Part shown: positions 1-8,104 of the stretch, piece after piece | How the letters are laid out: each line of letters starts with the position of its first letter | How positions within the stretch are numbered: position 1 is the stretch's first letter | The notes under the pieces: generated by a model | The model's input: the letters and a program-made list of their open reading frames with translations, nothing else | The model's database searches: none | Told to the model about the DNA's origin: nothing | Source: Oligoflexia bacterium | GTDB taxonomy: Bacteria > Bdellovibrionota_C > UBA2361 > JAFLCA01 | Reading direction: 5' to 3' | DNA: 38,907 bases | Assembly (NCBI GenBank): GCA_019694465.1 | Contig: JAIBBV010000038.1 | Span: 1 to 38,907 of the forward strand | Program-made: the position numbers and the translations under genes

Positions 1-1
1 T

Positions 2-1369
2 GATGCCGCCGGAGTAGCCCCAACTCCTAGCCCAGCCGAGCCAACTCAAGTTGAAGGAGCTCGCCTTATTCAAAGCGCCAGCCCACAGAAGGTATTTGTG
101 GGCCAGCAGATTGTAGCAAGCATTGAGCTCCAAACTGCAATAGACCTAATCGAACCACAGCTCCCTGACCTGACATATGATGGTTTTCTTACTCGAGTAA
201 TAGCAGACAACGAACGGACCTCACGAGTAATTCAAGGCGTCCCCTACGATGTGGTGCGTTTTCGCCGCGCGCTTTACCCGCTCAAAGCTGGTGAATTGAC
301 ATTGGGCGCACGCATGTTGAAAACCAAAGTGCGTGCACGGTCAAAACGTGGATTTCCATTCAATGGGCTTAATCCCTTCGATATGGATATGGATTTTTTC
401 GATCGCTTCTTCCAGGGCGGAACACTTAAGGATGTTGCTATCCCATCTAATGAATTTAGAGTGCAGGTACAGGAGCTGCCAGCTTGGCCTAGCTCCGCAG
501 AAAGTTGGGGGCTGTCGCAACCGGTGGTAGGCGAAACTACTATCGAGGCCACACTTGATAAGCGCCACATTAATGTTGGGGAGAGCGCAACATTGACGGT
601 GAAGATTACTAGCACTGGCAATCTTAGCGCGATCAAGACTCTCCCACGAATCTTCCCTAACCAACTAAAAGTCTACGAGGAAGCACCTGATGTAAAAGAG
701 TTTGAGAGCGGGGGCGCCTTGATGATGCAGAAAACGCTACGCGCCTCAGTCGTTCCAACCGCTCCAGGATCTATCATAATCCCTGCGATTGCACTGACCT
801 ACTTCGACAATGCGGAGGGAGAATACCGGACTATCGAGGCGCCCCAGACCTCACTTGAAGTCGAGGGAGCCGCGCAGCAAGCGGTGGCAACTCCTTTTCA
901 AGATCTCAGCAAGACTGCCGAACCAACTGAGACAGCACCTGCAGCCACTCTACGCTATGAAGAGGAGACTTGGGCGACCCGTCTTGGTCGGACTGTAAGC
1001 ATTTCTCTTGCCATATTGATTTTATCCTCGCTGGCGATACTTGCTGCACTCTCCTACGCCTTTGTGCGCACGCTTAGACAAAAAGCTCCAGCTAAGACGC
1101 TTTTAAGGCGCCTTAGCCTAGCTACAGAGTTAGCGGATATAGCGCAATTGTTTAAGCAGTATGTAAGCTTAAAAACTGGAGTTGACCTTTCCGTTCGCGG
1201 AGAGCCACTAAGAAGTAGCCTGCAACAAAGCGGGCTTGAGCCAAGCCTGGCATTTGCTATTGAGCGGGTGCTTGACCAATTAGATGCAGCTCTATACTCG
1301 GGAAAGCAGGACCAAGTTGACCGCTATGCTATTCAACAAGAGGCCATAGCCACAGCGCAAGAGTTGTAG
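2..1369 (+). CDS. batD: BatD-like (oxygen tolerance family) membrane protein, 5' end outside window
   Basis: The reading frame is open from the left edge, so the N-terminus lies outside the window. The visible part carries a BatD-style repeat start (KVFVGQQIVASIEL), the family-typical aromatic/acidic stretch around DMDFFDRFFQGG, and a second beta-sandwich-like segment (KRHINVGESATLTVKI). One membrane helix follows near the C-terminus (SISLAILILSSLAILAALSY) and then a cytoplasmic tail of about 90 residues. BatD proteins are exported membrane proteins of the Bat (Bacteroides aerotolerance) cluster, usually beside MoxR, BatA and BatB, which would lie to the left. A GTG at 98 could be read as a start, but homology-like sequence continues upstream of it, so it is internal. 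Family assignment is firm; the molecular role of BatD is poorly understood. Confidence 0.8.
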   Translation, partial: DAAGVAPTPSPAEPTQVEGARLIQSASPQKVFVGQQIVASIELQTAIDLIEPQLPDLTYDGFLTRVIADNERTSRVIQGVPYDVVRFRRALYPLKAGELTLGARMLKTKVRARSKRGFPFNGLNPFDMDMDFFDRFFQGGTLKDVAIPSNEFRVQVQELPAWPSSAESWGLSQPVVGETTIEATLDKRHINVGESATLTVKITSTGNLSAIKTLPRIFPNQLKVYEEAPDVKEFESGGALMMQKTLRASVVPTAPGSIIIPAIALTYFDNAEGEYRTIEAPQTSLEVEGAAQQAVATPFQDLSKTAEPTETAPAATLRYEEETWATRLGRTVSISLAILILSSLAILAALSYAFVRTLRQKAPAKTLLRRLSLATELADIAQLFKQYVSLKTGVDLSVRGEPLRSSLQQSGLEPSLAFAIERVLDQLDAALYSGKQDQVDRYAIQQEAIATAQEL

Positions 1370-1460
1370 TCTTAGCCATTACCAAAAAACCCAACTGTAA
1401 CGCCTAAAGTAAAACTCAGCTCCTAGGCTACGGAAGTCCAGCGCGCTCGCTCGGGATCAA

Positions 1461-1483
1461 TCTATCGCCCTTCCGGCGATAGA
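1461..1483. terminator. Perfect 9-bp hairpin between batD and the small minus-strand gene
   Basis: TCTATCGCC (1461-1469) and GGCGATAGA (1475-1483) pair perfectly around a 5-nt loop. The hairpin sits between the ends of two convergent genes and directly abuts the stop of the minus-strand gene at 1485. There is no long T-run on either side, so it may be a weak bidirectional terminator or a 3'-end stabilising structure. Confidence 0.55.
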
Positions 1484-1484
1484 A

Positions 1485-1790
1485 TTAATTCGCTTGTTCT
1501 AGGCAGTCTTGGGAGGTAAGAAGCTCGCGCAAGGCGCGGATAGTTTTGTTGTGATTTTCACTAAATGGCCTCAAACGCTCAACTAGCTCCAATGCATTTA
1601 GGGCATCCTGGGCCGTTTCAAGCTTTCCAATTCGGAAATTGCGGCGCACTGTTGAGGAGCGAACGAAATCGTGGACGTAAGCCAATACGTCACTATCGCG
1701 AACGTCAAAAAATGGGGAGTCTAACTCCGAGAAGCTTGTCTCCAGAGAGTCTCGCAAACCGCGCTGAAAAACTGTCTTTAACCTGCGCAT
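1485..1790 (-). CDS. Small hypothetical protein, 101 residues
   Basis: I do not recognise this protein. It is probably real: the ATG at 1790 is preceded by a clear Shine-Dalgarno (GAGGGG, about 5 bases upstream) and the 3' end runs into a perfect hairpin. The sequence is charged and predicted largely helical, without signal peptide, membrane segment or cysteine pairs. It holds an Arg-rich N-terminus (MRRLKTVFQRGLRD) and a Leu-rich helical C-terminal half (DALNALELVERLRP). It is convergent with batD and divergent from nadA. An overlapping plus-strand frame (1565-1912) lacks a comparable ribosome site and is taken as a shadow. Confidence 0.55.
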   Translation of the reverse strand: MRRLKTVFQRGLRDSLETSFSELDSPFFDVRDSDVLAYVHDFVRSSTVRRNFRIGKLETAQDALNALELVERLRPFSENHNKTIRALRELLTSQDCLEQAN

Positions 1791-2006
1791 ACGTACCCCT
1801 CAAAAGTTTCGATGCACAATCACTGGCGAAGGCTGCGAAAAATTCTTTTTCCAAAGTTTTCGTAGCTTCTGCTCACAAATTCCAACCTCAAGCTAAGGCA
1901 GTAAAACAATAACTATCCAATATCATTGAGAATCAGGCAGTCGCGGAGTAGTCAAATTTATCCTATACTGCCGGCGCCAATTTAAACGCTGTCATGAGGA
2001 CCGCCA

Positions 2007-3047
2007 GTGGCCATTCAAGCTAAATCAGCACAAGAGATGTACGAGGCGCTTAAGCCAAAGCTTTCAAAGCTAATGCCTGACTTTGAGATTCGTGCCAAAG
2101 CTGAGGTTGCTTATAAGATTCAGCAAAAGAAGCTTGAGCGCGGCGCCATTATTTTGGGCCATAATTATATGGAAGCCGCCCTTTATAACTCGGTACCCGA
2201 CGTGGTTGGTGATTCACTTGAGCTATCGAGGCGTGCCGCAAAAACTGAGGCCAATCCAATTGTATTTTGCGGCGTACGGTTCATGGCAGAAACCGCGAAA
2301 ATACTTAATCCTGACAAAACTGTCTTACTACCGGCTGAGAAGGCTGGCTGCTCCCTAGCTGCCAGCATCACTGCTGAGGATGTGAAAAAGCTGCGCGCTG
2401 CTTATCCTGGTGTACCCATCGTCACTTACGTAAATACTTACGCCGATGTTAAGGCCGAGGTTGATATATGTTGTACCTCAGCCAACGCCTCTAAGGTCGT
2501 AGAATCTCTTAAAAGTGATACTGTAATTTTCCTTCCCGACGAATATCTAGCCAGAAACGTGGCGGCTGAAACTGGAAAGCAAGTAATCTACCCCTTTGCT
2601 AAACCAAATACCAAAGCGCCCAGGGGCACCCTAATTGCCTGGAAGGGGCGCTGTGAAGTTCATGAAAAGTTCACGCCACAGGACATACAGGATGCGCGCC
2701 GTCAATTTCCAGACGTCGTTGTCTTGAGCCATCCTGAATGTAGTCCTGAGGTTGTGGCGGCATCTGATTTCTCGGCTAGTACCACCCGTATGGTCGAATA
2801 TGTGCGCACATCAAAGGCCCCGCACTTCCTGATCCTCACCGAGTGCGCTATGGGCGACAACATTATAGCGGAAAACCCAAACAAGGATATTTTGCGACTT
2901 TGCAGCATACGCTGCCCGCATATGGCGGAAATCACGCTCGAGGACACGCTTGCAGCACTAGAGCACAATCGATATGTAGTCGACGTACCAAATCCAATTC
3001 GTGATCGAGCTCGCCGCTCCTTGGAGCGAATGTTGGAAATTGGCTAG
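2007..3047 (+). CDS. nadA: Quinolinate synthase A
   Basis: NadA condenses iminoaspartate with dihydroxyacetone phosphate to quinolinate, the precursor of NAD, using an oxygen-sensitive [4Fe-4S] cluster. The 346-residue length is normal. Family motifs are all visible: ILGHNYM near residue 48, FCGVRFMAETAKIL near 87, AEKAGCSLA near 110 (first cluster Cys), HPECSPEVV, TECAMGDNI and the C-terminal CSIRCPHM that supplies the last cluster Cys. The start is GTG, chosen because GAGGA lies 8 bases upstream and the protein begins at the expected distance before the first motif. No nadB or nadC is in the window, so the gene stands alone here. A TATACT box at 1964-1969 could be the -10 element, but no good -35 is seen. 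Confidence 0.95.
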   Translation: MAIQAKSAQEMYEALKPKLSKLMPDFEIRAKAEVAYKIQQKKLERGAIILGHNYMEAALYNSVPDVVGDSLELSRRAAKTEANPIVFCGVRFMAETAKILNPDKTVLLPAEKAGCSLAASITAEDVKKLRAAYPGVPIVTYVNTYADVKAEVDICCTSANASKVVESLKSDTVIFLPDEYLARNVAAETGKQVIYPFAKPNTKAPRGTLIAWKGRCEVHEKFTPQDIQDARRQFPDVVVLSHPECSPEVVAASDFSASTTRMVEYVRTSKAPHFLILTECAMGDNIIAENPNKDILRLCSIRCPHMAEITLEDTLAALEHNRYVVDVPNPIRDRARRSLERMLEIG

Positions 3048-3287
3048 TAGCGGGATCCTGCAAACGCTGCGCGAATGATTTTTTTGTCAGTAATGAATAA
3101 TGAGGCTGGACTCATACAGAGTAGTGCGCCTAGCTCTGCCAGTTAAGTTTTTGCGGCTTGCACATCTACTTACCTATATTGCCCCAAGTGCCCTTCATAC
3201 CTAGAAATTTGCCGCCGATTATAGCCTTCAAGCGAGAACTCCTAAGCGCCGATAGAGGAGTTAGACATCTATATTTGGCTCATTCCT

Positions 3288-4652
3288 ATGGCACATCCAC
3301 GACCAGATCCAATAAACGTTGAACGCCCGTTTGGCATGGATGAGTTGTTCTTTTCTACGACCGACAGGAAGGGAATAATTCAATTTGGAAACTCTGTTTT
3401 CTCCAGGCTTAGCGGATATTCACTGCAGGAACTCATAGGTGAGCCACATAATGTTATCCGCCACCCCGATATGCCACGGGCTGTGTTCCAACTTCTCTGG
3501 GATTACCTGCTAAAAGACAAGACCATAGTTGCGTACGTAAAAAATCTTGCGCGTGACGGCGCCTATTACTGGGTTATGGCGCTAGTGCTGCCTGTTCGTA
3601 GCGGATTCTTGTCGATTCGATTTAAGCCCTCAAGCCCAGTTTTTAAAACAGTGCAGGACGTCTATAAGAGTCTACTAAGCCGTGAACAAAAGTTAGCGGC
3701 TAGTGTAATGAGCAGAAAGGACGTAATTCGGCAGACTCAGGAAGAATTGGGGGCCACCCTAGCCTCAATTGGGTTTCCCAACTACGACGCCTTTATGCAT
3801 ATGGCGCTACGCGAAGAACTTAGATCGCGTCAGAGCCTGTGCCCACAATCCTTTGAAACCGCCTCTGCAACTAGCACCGCAGGCGGCACAGTGGCAGAAG
3901 AGCTCTTAAAACGAAGAGATCGCTCCAAGCTCACAATGAAAACATTTGAGCGCTATTTCTCTTCTCTCGATGAGTTCTTGGAGCTAAACAAGCAGATGAA
4001 CCAACAATTTGAGTTCATCGGTGGAGTAGCGCGCTCGATGCGATTCCTTGCTATCAATGCCAGCATTCAATCAGCGTTAGCCAAGGACAATGGAGCTGCA
4101 CTTGATTTAGTGGCACAGGGTATTGGGCAACGCGCGGGACGAATCACCAAAGAAGGCGAGGCACTCGGGGCGGCTATGCATAGCTTAGTTTCCGAGGTCA
4201 ATGCAATTATCTTTGACATCGCGGCAGCCAAACTTGAAAGCGAGATGAGCTACAACTTCCTAAACGAGATGATTGTAAACAATCTAAATGATGTCCAAGT
4301 AACGGAAGCGCTGGAAATCATGGAAGGCCACGTTCGAGATACTATCAGCCGACTTATACAGGCCCTAAGCAAGACGCATGAAGCCTTGGCTCAAATTGGC
4401 TCCAGCGGCGCACATCTCCGTCAAGTGGTCCAAACACTTGAGTTCATCCACCTAAATGGAAAAATAGAAGTGGCACGCTCAGCCCATCAAATTCAAAGCT
4501 TCCAGACCATTCTCCACTCCATGCATGAGAATGTGCAAAATACATTCGCTCAAATCGCATCGATGGCATCGAATATTTCTGGTGTAAGCACTACTGTTAC
4601 GGCTTTGACAAAATCATCGCGTGAACTATCACAGACACTGGCTGGACTCTAG
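3288..4652 (+). CDS. Soluble Aer-like PAS-domain sensor with MCP-like helical tail
   Basis: Residues about 15-120 form a PAS domain of the aerotaxis-receptor (Aer) type: FFSTTDRKGIIQFGN, the SGYSLQELIGEPHN block and the signature IRHPDMPRAVF. Aer-type PAS domains bind FAD and report redox or energy state. The remaining 330 residues are almost entirely helical, with a short stretch (LAINASIQSA, then LVAQGIGQRAGRI) that weakly echoes the signalling tip of chemoreceptors. No transmembrane helix or HAMP domain is present, so the protein should be cytoplasmic, unlike E. coli Aer. No chemotaxis genes are nearby. No clear Shine-Dalgarno precedes the ATG at 3288. Function is probably redox sensing feeding a chemotaxis-like array, by inference only. 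Confidence 0.75.
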   Translation: MAHPRPDPINVERPFGMDELFFSTTDRKGIIQFGNSVFSRLSGYSLQELIGEPHNVIRHPDMPRAVFQLLWDYLLKDKTIVAYVKNLARDGAYYWVMALVLPVRSGFLSIRFKPSSPVFKTVQDVYKSLLSREQKLAASVMSRKDVIRQTQEELGATLASIGFPNYDAFMHMALREELRSRQSLCPQSFETASATSTAGGTVAEELLKRRDRSKLTMKTFERYFSSLDEFLELNKQMNQQFEFIGGVARSMRFLAINASIQSALAKDNGAALDLVAQGIGQRAGRITKEGEALGAAMHSLVSEVNAIIFDIAAAKLESEMSYNFLNEMIVNNLNDVQVTEALEIMEGHVRDTISRLIQALSKTHEALAQIGSSGAHLRQVVQTLEFIHLNGKIEVARSAHQIQSFQTILHSMHENVQNTFAQIASMASNISGVSTTVTALTKSSRELSQTLAGL

Positions 4653-4677
4653 AAGCTATTTCAAAAAAAGCTTCTAG
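4649..4677 (+). terminator. Hairpin overlapping the stop codon of the Aer-like gene
   Basis: CTAGAAGCT (4649-4657) and AGCTTCTAG (4669-4677) pair perfectly around an 11-nt A-rich loop. The stop codon lies inside the left arm. There is no T-tract after it, so it may act as a weak terminator or mRNA 3' stabiliser. Confidence 0.5.
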
Positions 4678-4727
4678 TCGCGCCAAGGATGGCGCGGCAA
4701 ACGCCGAAGGTGTTTGTAGCGAGGCGC

Positions 4728-4807
4728 GGCATGGGCACTTTGGGCCCCATGCCGAGTTCAGAGCGATTCAAAAATTGGCAGGAGCCCATTTTTGAAATGA
4801 CTTGTAG
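4728..4807 (+). repeat. 80-bp repeat, copy 1 (partner at 25650-25729)
   Basis: This 80-bp block matches 25650-25729 at 72 of 80 positions with no gaps. The first 29 bases are identical and contain GCATGGG...CCCATGC, a 7-bp hairpin. Both copies lie just after the 3' end of a gene (here the Aer-like gene) and in the same strand orientation of the window. Read from ATG 4731 the block encodes MGTLGPMPSSERFKNWQEP and onward to a stop at 4815-4817. An upstream in-frame ATG at 4689 exists. The partner copy keeps this same frame open. Confidence 0.8.
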
Positions 4808-4934
4808 ACTGAACTAGCCAAGGCAGCACATGGTAGCCGCATAACAAGTCCAGAGATAGTTTTATAGTTGAACCAAGTTTGGGCTAATTTGGGGCGAGCG
4901 CAGCACTCAACTGACTATTGCGGCTCCTTGAAAC

Positions 4935-4970
4935 AAAAACCCCCCGGGCCACTTACAAGCTCGAGGGGTT
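4935..4970 (-). terminator. Rho-independent terminator on the minus strand
   Basis: Positions 4938-4949 pair with 4959-4970 (12 positions, one mismatch and one G-U) around a 9-nt loop. On the minus strand the stem is GC-rich and is followed by a T-run (complement of the A-run 4935-4939 and further A-rich bases). It fits as the terminator for minus-strand transcription from the outer-membrane protein gene ending at 5149. The weak ORF spanning this place (4918-5112, plus) is therefore not called. Confidence 0.6.
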
Positions 4971-5075
4971 AATAGTCAGAAGAATCTTGTCGAAGCGAAG
5001 GTTATTATCAGAAGCAGAAAACCAACCTACTTTTCTGGCAAATCTCACGCCTACAACAAGTACCCGACCAAATGA

Positions 5076-5140
5076 CAGTCCCGTGCTCATGCTTGGGACT
5101 GAGAGCTGCTGAAATTCGGTAAGGAATTGCAGCAGCTCTC
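5076..5140. repeat. Two adjacent hairpins after the outer-membrane protein gene
   Basis: GAGAGCTGCTG (5101-5111) and CAGCAGCTCTC (5130-5140) pair perfectly over 11 bp, and AATTC/GAATT inside extends the stem. Immediately beside it CAGTCCC (5076-5082) pairs with GGGACTG (5095-5101). They lie just downstream of the stop at 5149 on the minus strand. Neither has a strong T-tract, so they are probably 3'-end structures ahead of the terminator at 4935-4970. The rest of 4808-5075 holds nothing else I can support. Confidence 0.55.
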
Positions 5141-5148
5141 CTGTTTCG

Positions 5149-6006
5149 TTAGTTGAAGGACAAGATCAGGTCAGAGGTAACTCTCCAATCTGTAACGTGC
5201 GAACCAGCACCGCTTGAGATTGGGAACTGGTAGGCCAACCCAAAGCTGACATTATCAGCTAACTGGGCTCGACCACCGATACCAGCTGTAACAATTGTTG
5301 TTCCTTCTGACTCAGTGGCGCCAAAATTGAAGTAGTCCTGGCCTTCATCTGGGATCGGCAAGCGCTTACCAGACTGCAAGACGTTAACTACATTCAACTC
5401 AAGAGATGGAGAGAACCATCCAAACTTGGTGTCGGCATGTAAATCAAAGTCAAAAAATGAGCTATCCTCATCGTTAAATCTTAGCCGGAAGCCTGTTCCC
5501 ATCATCAAGTTTACCGGACCAAGGGTTGTGGCAGCACTCATGAAGGGGTTGATCATTCCATCTCCATAGCCCTGCAATACGTCGCGATTACCCATTGGTA
5601 TCTCATAGCGCAACCCGGCAGTAGCGATTTGACCTGACTGCCCATCCTTATAGAAGGCGTACTTGAAGCCAGCTGCTACGTTACCCCAGCCAGTTTCATC
5701 GTTAAGCACCTCATCCGGATGCATAACAACATAGCCATCCTTGGTCGCGATGAGCGCAAAACGATCATTCACGGCATAACGAGCCTGCAAAGCATAAATA
5801 CGAACATCACCGCCTTGTGTCACAAAATCTTTATCGAGCTTGTGGTACACAAAAATCGGGCGTACTTCAGTGCGAGCGCGTGGGTCCTCGAAGTTTACAG
5901 GATTAGTAATTGGAGAAATCATTTCGTCCAGCCTATCGGCGGAAGCCACGGGCGAATTCCCGAAGCAGGCGATTCCAGTCAAGATCAGAGCAATTGCACG
6001 TCTCAT
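5149..6006 (-). CDS. Outer-membrane beta-barrel protein of unknown role
   Basis: The protein is 285 residues when started at the ATG at 6006, which is preceded by a perfect AGGAGG seven bases upstream; a longer frame to 6066 lacks this. Residues 1-22 are a classic signal peptide (MRRAIALILTGIACFGNSP then ASA cleavage). The mature part is rich in alternating aromatic/polar strands (VRIYALQARYAV, IATAGLRYEIPM, LMMGTGFRLRF, VTAGIGGRAQLA) and ends in Asn after a Phe, as in barrel proteins inserted by the Bam machinery. I cannot name a family. A porin or transporter-like role is only inferred. It is followed by hairpins and a terminator and preceded by a promoter/operator candidate. Confidence 0.75.
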   Translation of the reverse strand: MRRAIALILTGIACFGNSPVASADRLDEMISPITNPVNFEDPRARTEVRPIFVYHKLDKDFVTQGGDVRIYALQARYAVNDRFALIATKDGYVVMHPDEVLNDETGWGNVAAGFKYAFYKDGQSGQIATAGLRYEIPMGNRDVLQGYGDGMINPFMSAATTLGPVNLMMGTGFRLRFNDEDSSFFDFDLHADTKFGWFSPSLELNVVNVLQSGKRLPIPDEGQDYFNFGATESEGTTIVTAGIGGRAQLADNVSFGLAYQFPISSGAGSHVTDWRVTSDLILSFN

Positions 6007-6110
6007 GTTTGGTCCTCCTATTGAGACAATTCTTCTAGAGGCGACTTCAGAGCTAGTACCTAGCAAGATTTAGCCTCCCGTTACTCTATTTCTACAGCGC
6101 CGCTCCAAAG

Positions 6111-6141
6111 AGTTCAATAGATGAACTTATCTATTATAACA
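6111..6141 (-). promoter_or_regulatory. Extended -10 promoter overlapped by palindromes, for the outer-membrane protein gene
   Basis: On the minus strand TGTTATAAT (plus-strand 6133-6141) is an extended -10 element; the -35 match is poor. Directly downstream, at the expected start site, lie two overlapping inverted repeats: AGTTCA-N5-TGAACT (6111-6127) and ATAGAT-N6-ATCTAT (6117-6134). The placement suits a repressor operator. The leader to the ATG at 6006 would be about 120 bases. Confidence 0.4.
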
Positions 6142-6234
6142 ACACTACTTGAACAGAGCATTCAAGATATCACTGACTGCCTAGCGCGACCGATAGCTTT
6201 GCAGCGGACAAGCGGTTCACATTATTCCAATAAA

Positions 6235-7572
6235 TCACGCATTCGTGCTCGACTTACCAAGCCGCGTATCTAGGGTAATAATGAAGGTAGTCCCGCATCC
6301 CATTTGGGTGCGAAAGTCGAGCTTCCCCTTATGCTTCTTAACAATGGTCGAATAGGCTATCGCCAAGCCCTGCCCACTGCCGCGTCCGACTTCCTTGGTC
6401 GTATAGAAGGGTTCATATATTCTGGGCTGCACATCCTCTGGAATTCCCGTACCGGTGTCGGAAATCAGAATATCAACCTCGTGGCCTCGCTGCCGGGTAA
6501 CTACAGTAAGTACTCCGCGGTCGTCTCCACGCTTAGAAAGCGCATCCTCGATCGCATGTGAGGCATTTACGATAATATTTAGAATAGCTTGATTAAGTTC
6601 TCCCACGAAGCACGGGACCGCTGGCAAGTGTGGATCCAAGTCCAGCACTAGCTCAGCAACATACTTCCACTCATTGCGTGAAATAGTAGCGACGCTTTGG
6701 ATAGCCTTGTTGAGGTCGACCTCGACAAGTTCGGTTGTTCCGGGATGGGAGAACTCTTTCATCGCGCGAACAATTCGAGCAACAGACTCGGCGCCATTAT
6801 ACGTTTCGTGGATAGCCTTAGGAATCTCAGATAGAAGATACCCCAAGTCACTCTCCCTAACCTTCCCTAAAATAGCTCGTGCCTCTCCCAGCGGAACAGA
6901 ACCGGCTTCAACTGACTCACAAAATTTAATGCATGACTCAACGATTTCCTTAATTTTTTGGAACTCGGTAGTCAAAAAGCTCATGTTGTCTCGGATATAC
7001 TGGATCGGCGTATTTAGCTCATGCGCAATCCCAGCCGCCAACTGCCCTACCGACTCAAGCTTTTGAGACTGCAATAACTGTGCTTCAAGGGCACGACGCT
7101 CAGATACATCGAACGCTACAAATATTGTTTTTTCACGCTCGGAGCCAGCTTCCCGCATGACCGACGCAGAAAGTATGACCGGCACCAACTTACCACCCTT
7201 GCCCTGCAAATTTGTCTCAATATTACTGACGATACCGGACTCATCACGACGAGCACCCATCACTCGCGAGATCTCACGCATAGATAGTATGGTGGTCAAT
7301 GAAGCTCCGATCAACTTGCTGCGCTCCACCCCTACCAGTGCCAAAGCAGCTGAGTTAACCAATTCTATCTTTAATTCATCATCCACCAAAAATAGTGGAT
7401 TTGGCACGGTTTCCACTATGCCGGCGAAGTGCGCACCGAAGCGACGCGACTTTTCATGCTCCTGGAAGAGTTCACGGGTCTTGCCTTCGATCATCCCCTC
7501 CAAAGCAGCAACCTTTTCCTCCTCGCGTCTAAGCTTCCTTTGTAGAGCTGAGAACTCTGCTTCATTTGTCAT
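6235..7572 (-). CDS. PAS-domain sensor histidine kinase of the H-NOX operon
   Basis: Starting at ATG 7572 the protein has 445 residues. Residues 1-45 form a charged coiled coil, 50-160 a PAS domain ending in VAFDVSERRALEAQL, 165-280 the dimerisation/phosphoacceptor domain with H184 in AAGIAHELNTPIQY, and 320-435 the ATP-binding domain (N-box LNQAILNIIVNASHAIEDA, G1 box SDTGTGIP, F/G2 box EPFYTTKEVGRGSGQGLAIA). No membrane helix is present, so it is cytosolic. It overlaps the H-NOX gene by 11 bp, the arrangement expected when NO-bound H-NOX controls kinase autophosphorylation. An earlier ATG at 7605 would add 11 residues and overlap more; I prefer 7572. It is the last gene of the operon. Confidence 0.9.
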   Translation of the reverse strand: MTNEAEFSALQRKLRREEEKVAALEGMIEGKTRELFQEHEKSRRFGAHFAGIVETVPNPLFLVDDELKIELVNSAALALVGVERSKLIGASLTTILSMREISRVMGARRDESGIVSNIETNLQGKGGKLVPVILSASVMREAGSEREKTIFVAFDVSERRALEAQLLQSQKLESVGQLAAGIAHELNTPIQYIRDNMSFLTTEFQKIKEIVESCIKFCESVEAGSVPLGEARAILGKVRESDLGYLLSEIPKAIHETYNGAESVARIVRAMKEFSHPGTTELVEVDLNKAIQSVATISRNEWKYVAELVLDLDPHLPAVPCFVGELNQAILNIIVNASHAIEDALSKRGDDRGVLTVVTRQRGHEVDILISDTGTGIPEDVQPRIYEPFYTTKEVGRGSGQGLAIAYSTIVKKHKGKLDFRTQMGCGTTFIITLDTRLGKSSTNA

Positions 7573-8104
7573 AATGCAACCGGAACGTACAACGTCCGTC
7601 CTCATGAATATGCCGCTCTACCTCGACTTTTTCGGCAAAGTAGTCAGCGCAACCAAGTATCAATCCCTGTGCTAGCGCATACAAACGCCGCTCAGACTCA
7701 TAAACCAGCTCGACCGCCCCCGATTCTCCCAACACAAAAGTAAATTTGGGTGGATTCGTGCCCTGCCTTAGCTTACGTACTTCGACATGAATAATGCTGT
7801 CGAGCTCACGTAACAGCTCGACCGAATTATGGTACCGTCCCATTAGATGAGGGATGGTTGCAGCTAGGCGTGCGAAGGCAAAGCGACCAAACAATATCAT
7901 TGCCTGTTCGACAGGAACTTTTACAATTTCCAATGTCTTATCAAGCAGCGTAATAAAATCGCCATCAGGATAAACCTCTGGGCTGACAAATGGGCCGCGG
8001 GTCTCAAAATGTGGCTCTGCTTTAGTCAGGGCATCTTCATACACGCTCTGGCCAAAATTCTTCGCCACGAATTTTTCATAAATGGAGAAAATATCGCCCT
8101 TCAT
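7562..8104 (-). CDS. H-NOX haem nitric-oxide sensor
   Basis: The 180-residue length and N-terminus MKGDIF fit the haem-nitric-oxide-binding (HNOB, H-NOX) family. The proximal haem ligand is H106 (canonical His102) in DSIIHVEVRKL, followed by Pro-Pro at 118-119. The porphyrin-clamping YxSxR motif is intact as YESER at 135-139, with the same +4 offset from canonical numbering. The distal Tyr that lets some H-NOX proteins bind oxygen (Tyr140 of the Thermoanaerobacter protein) aligns to Leu144, so an NO-selective sensor is predicted. It overlaps the preceding receiver gene by an ATGA-type junction and the kinase gene by 11 bp, implying translational coupling. Family call is firm; ligand selectivity is inferred. 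Confidence 0.92.
   Translation of the reverse strand: MKGDIFSIYEKFVAKNFGQSVYEDALTKAEPHFETRGPFVSPEVYPDGDFITLLDKTLEIVKVPVEQAMILFGRFAFARLAATIPHLMGRYHNSVELLRELDSIIHVEVRKLRQGTNPPKFTFVLGESGAVELVYESERRLYALAQGLILGCADYFAEKVEVERHIHEDGRCTFRLHYDK

Noticed and set aside
1565..1912. 115-residue plus-strand ORF
   Set aside because: Overlaps the minus-strand gene 1485-1790, which has a strong ribosome site and a 3' hairpin; this one has neither.
4918..5112. 64-residue plus-strand ORF
   Set aside because: It covers a good minus-strand terminator and a hairpin arm, has no ribosome site, and its composition follows these structures.
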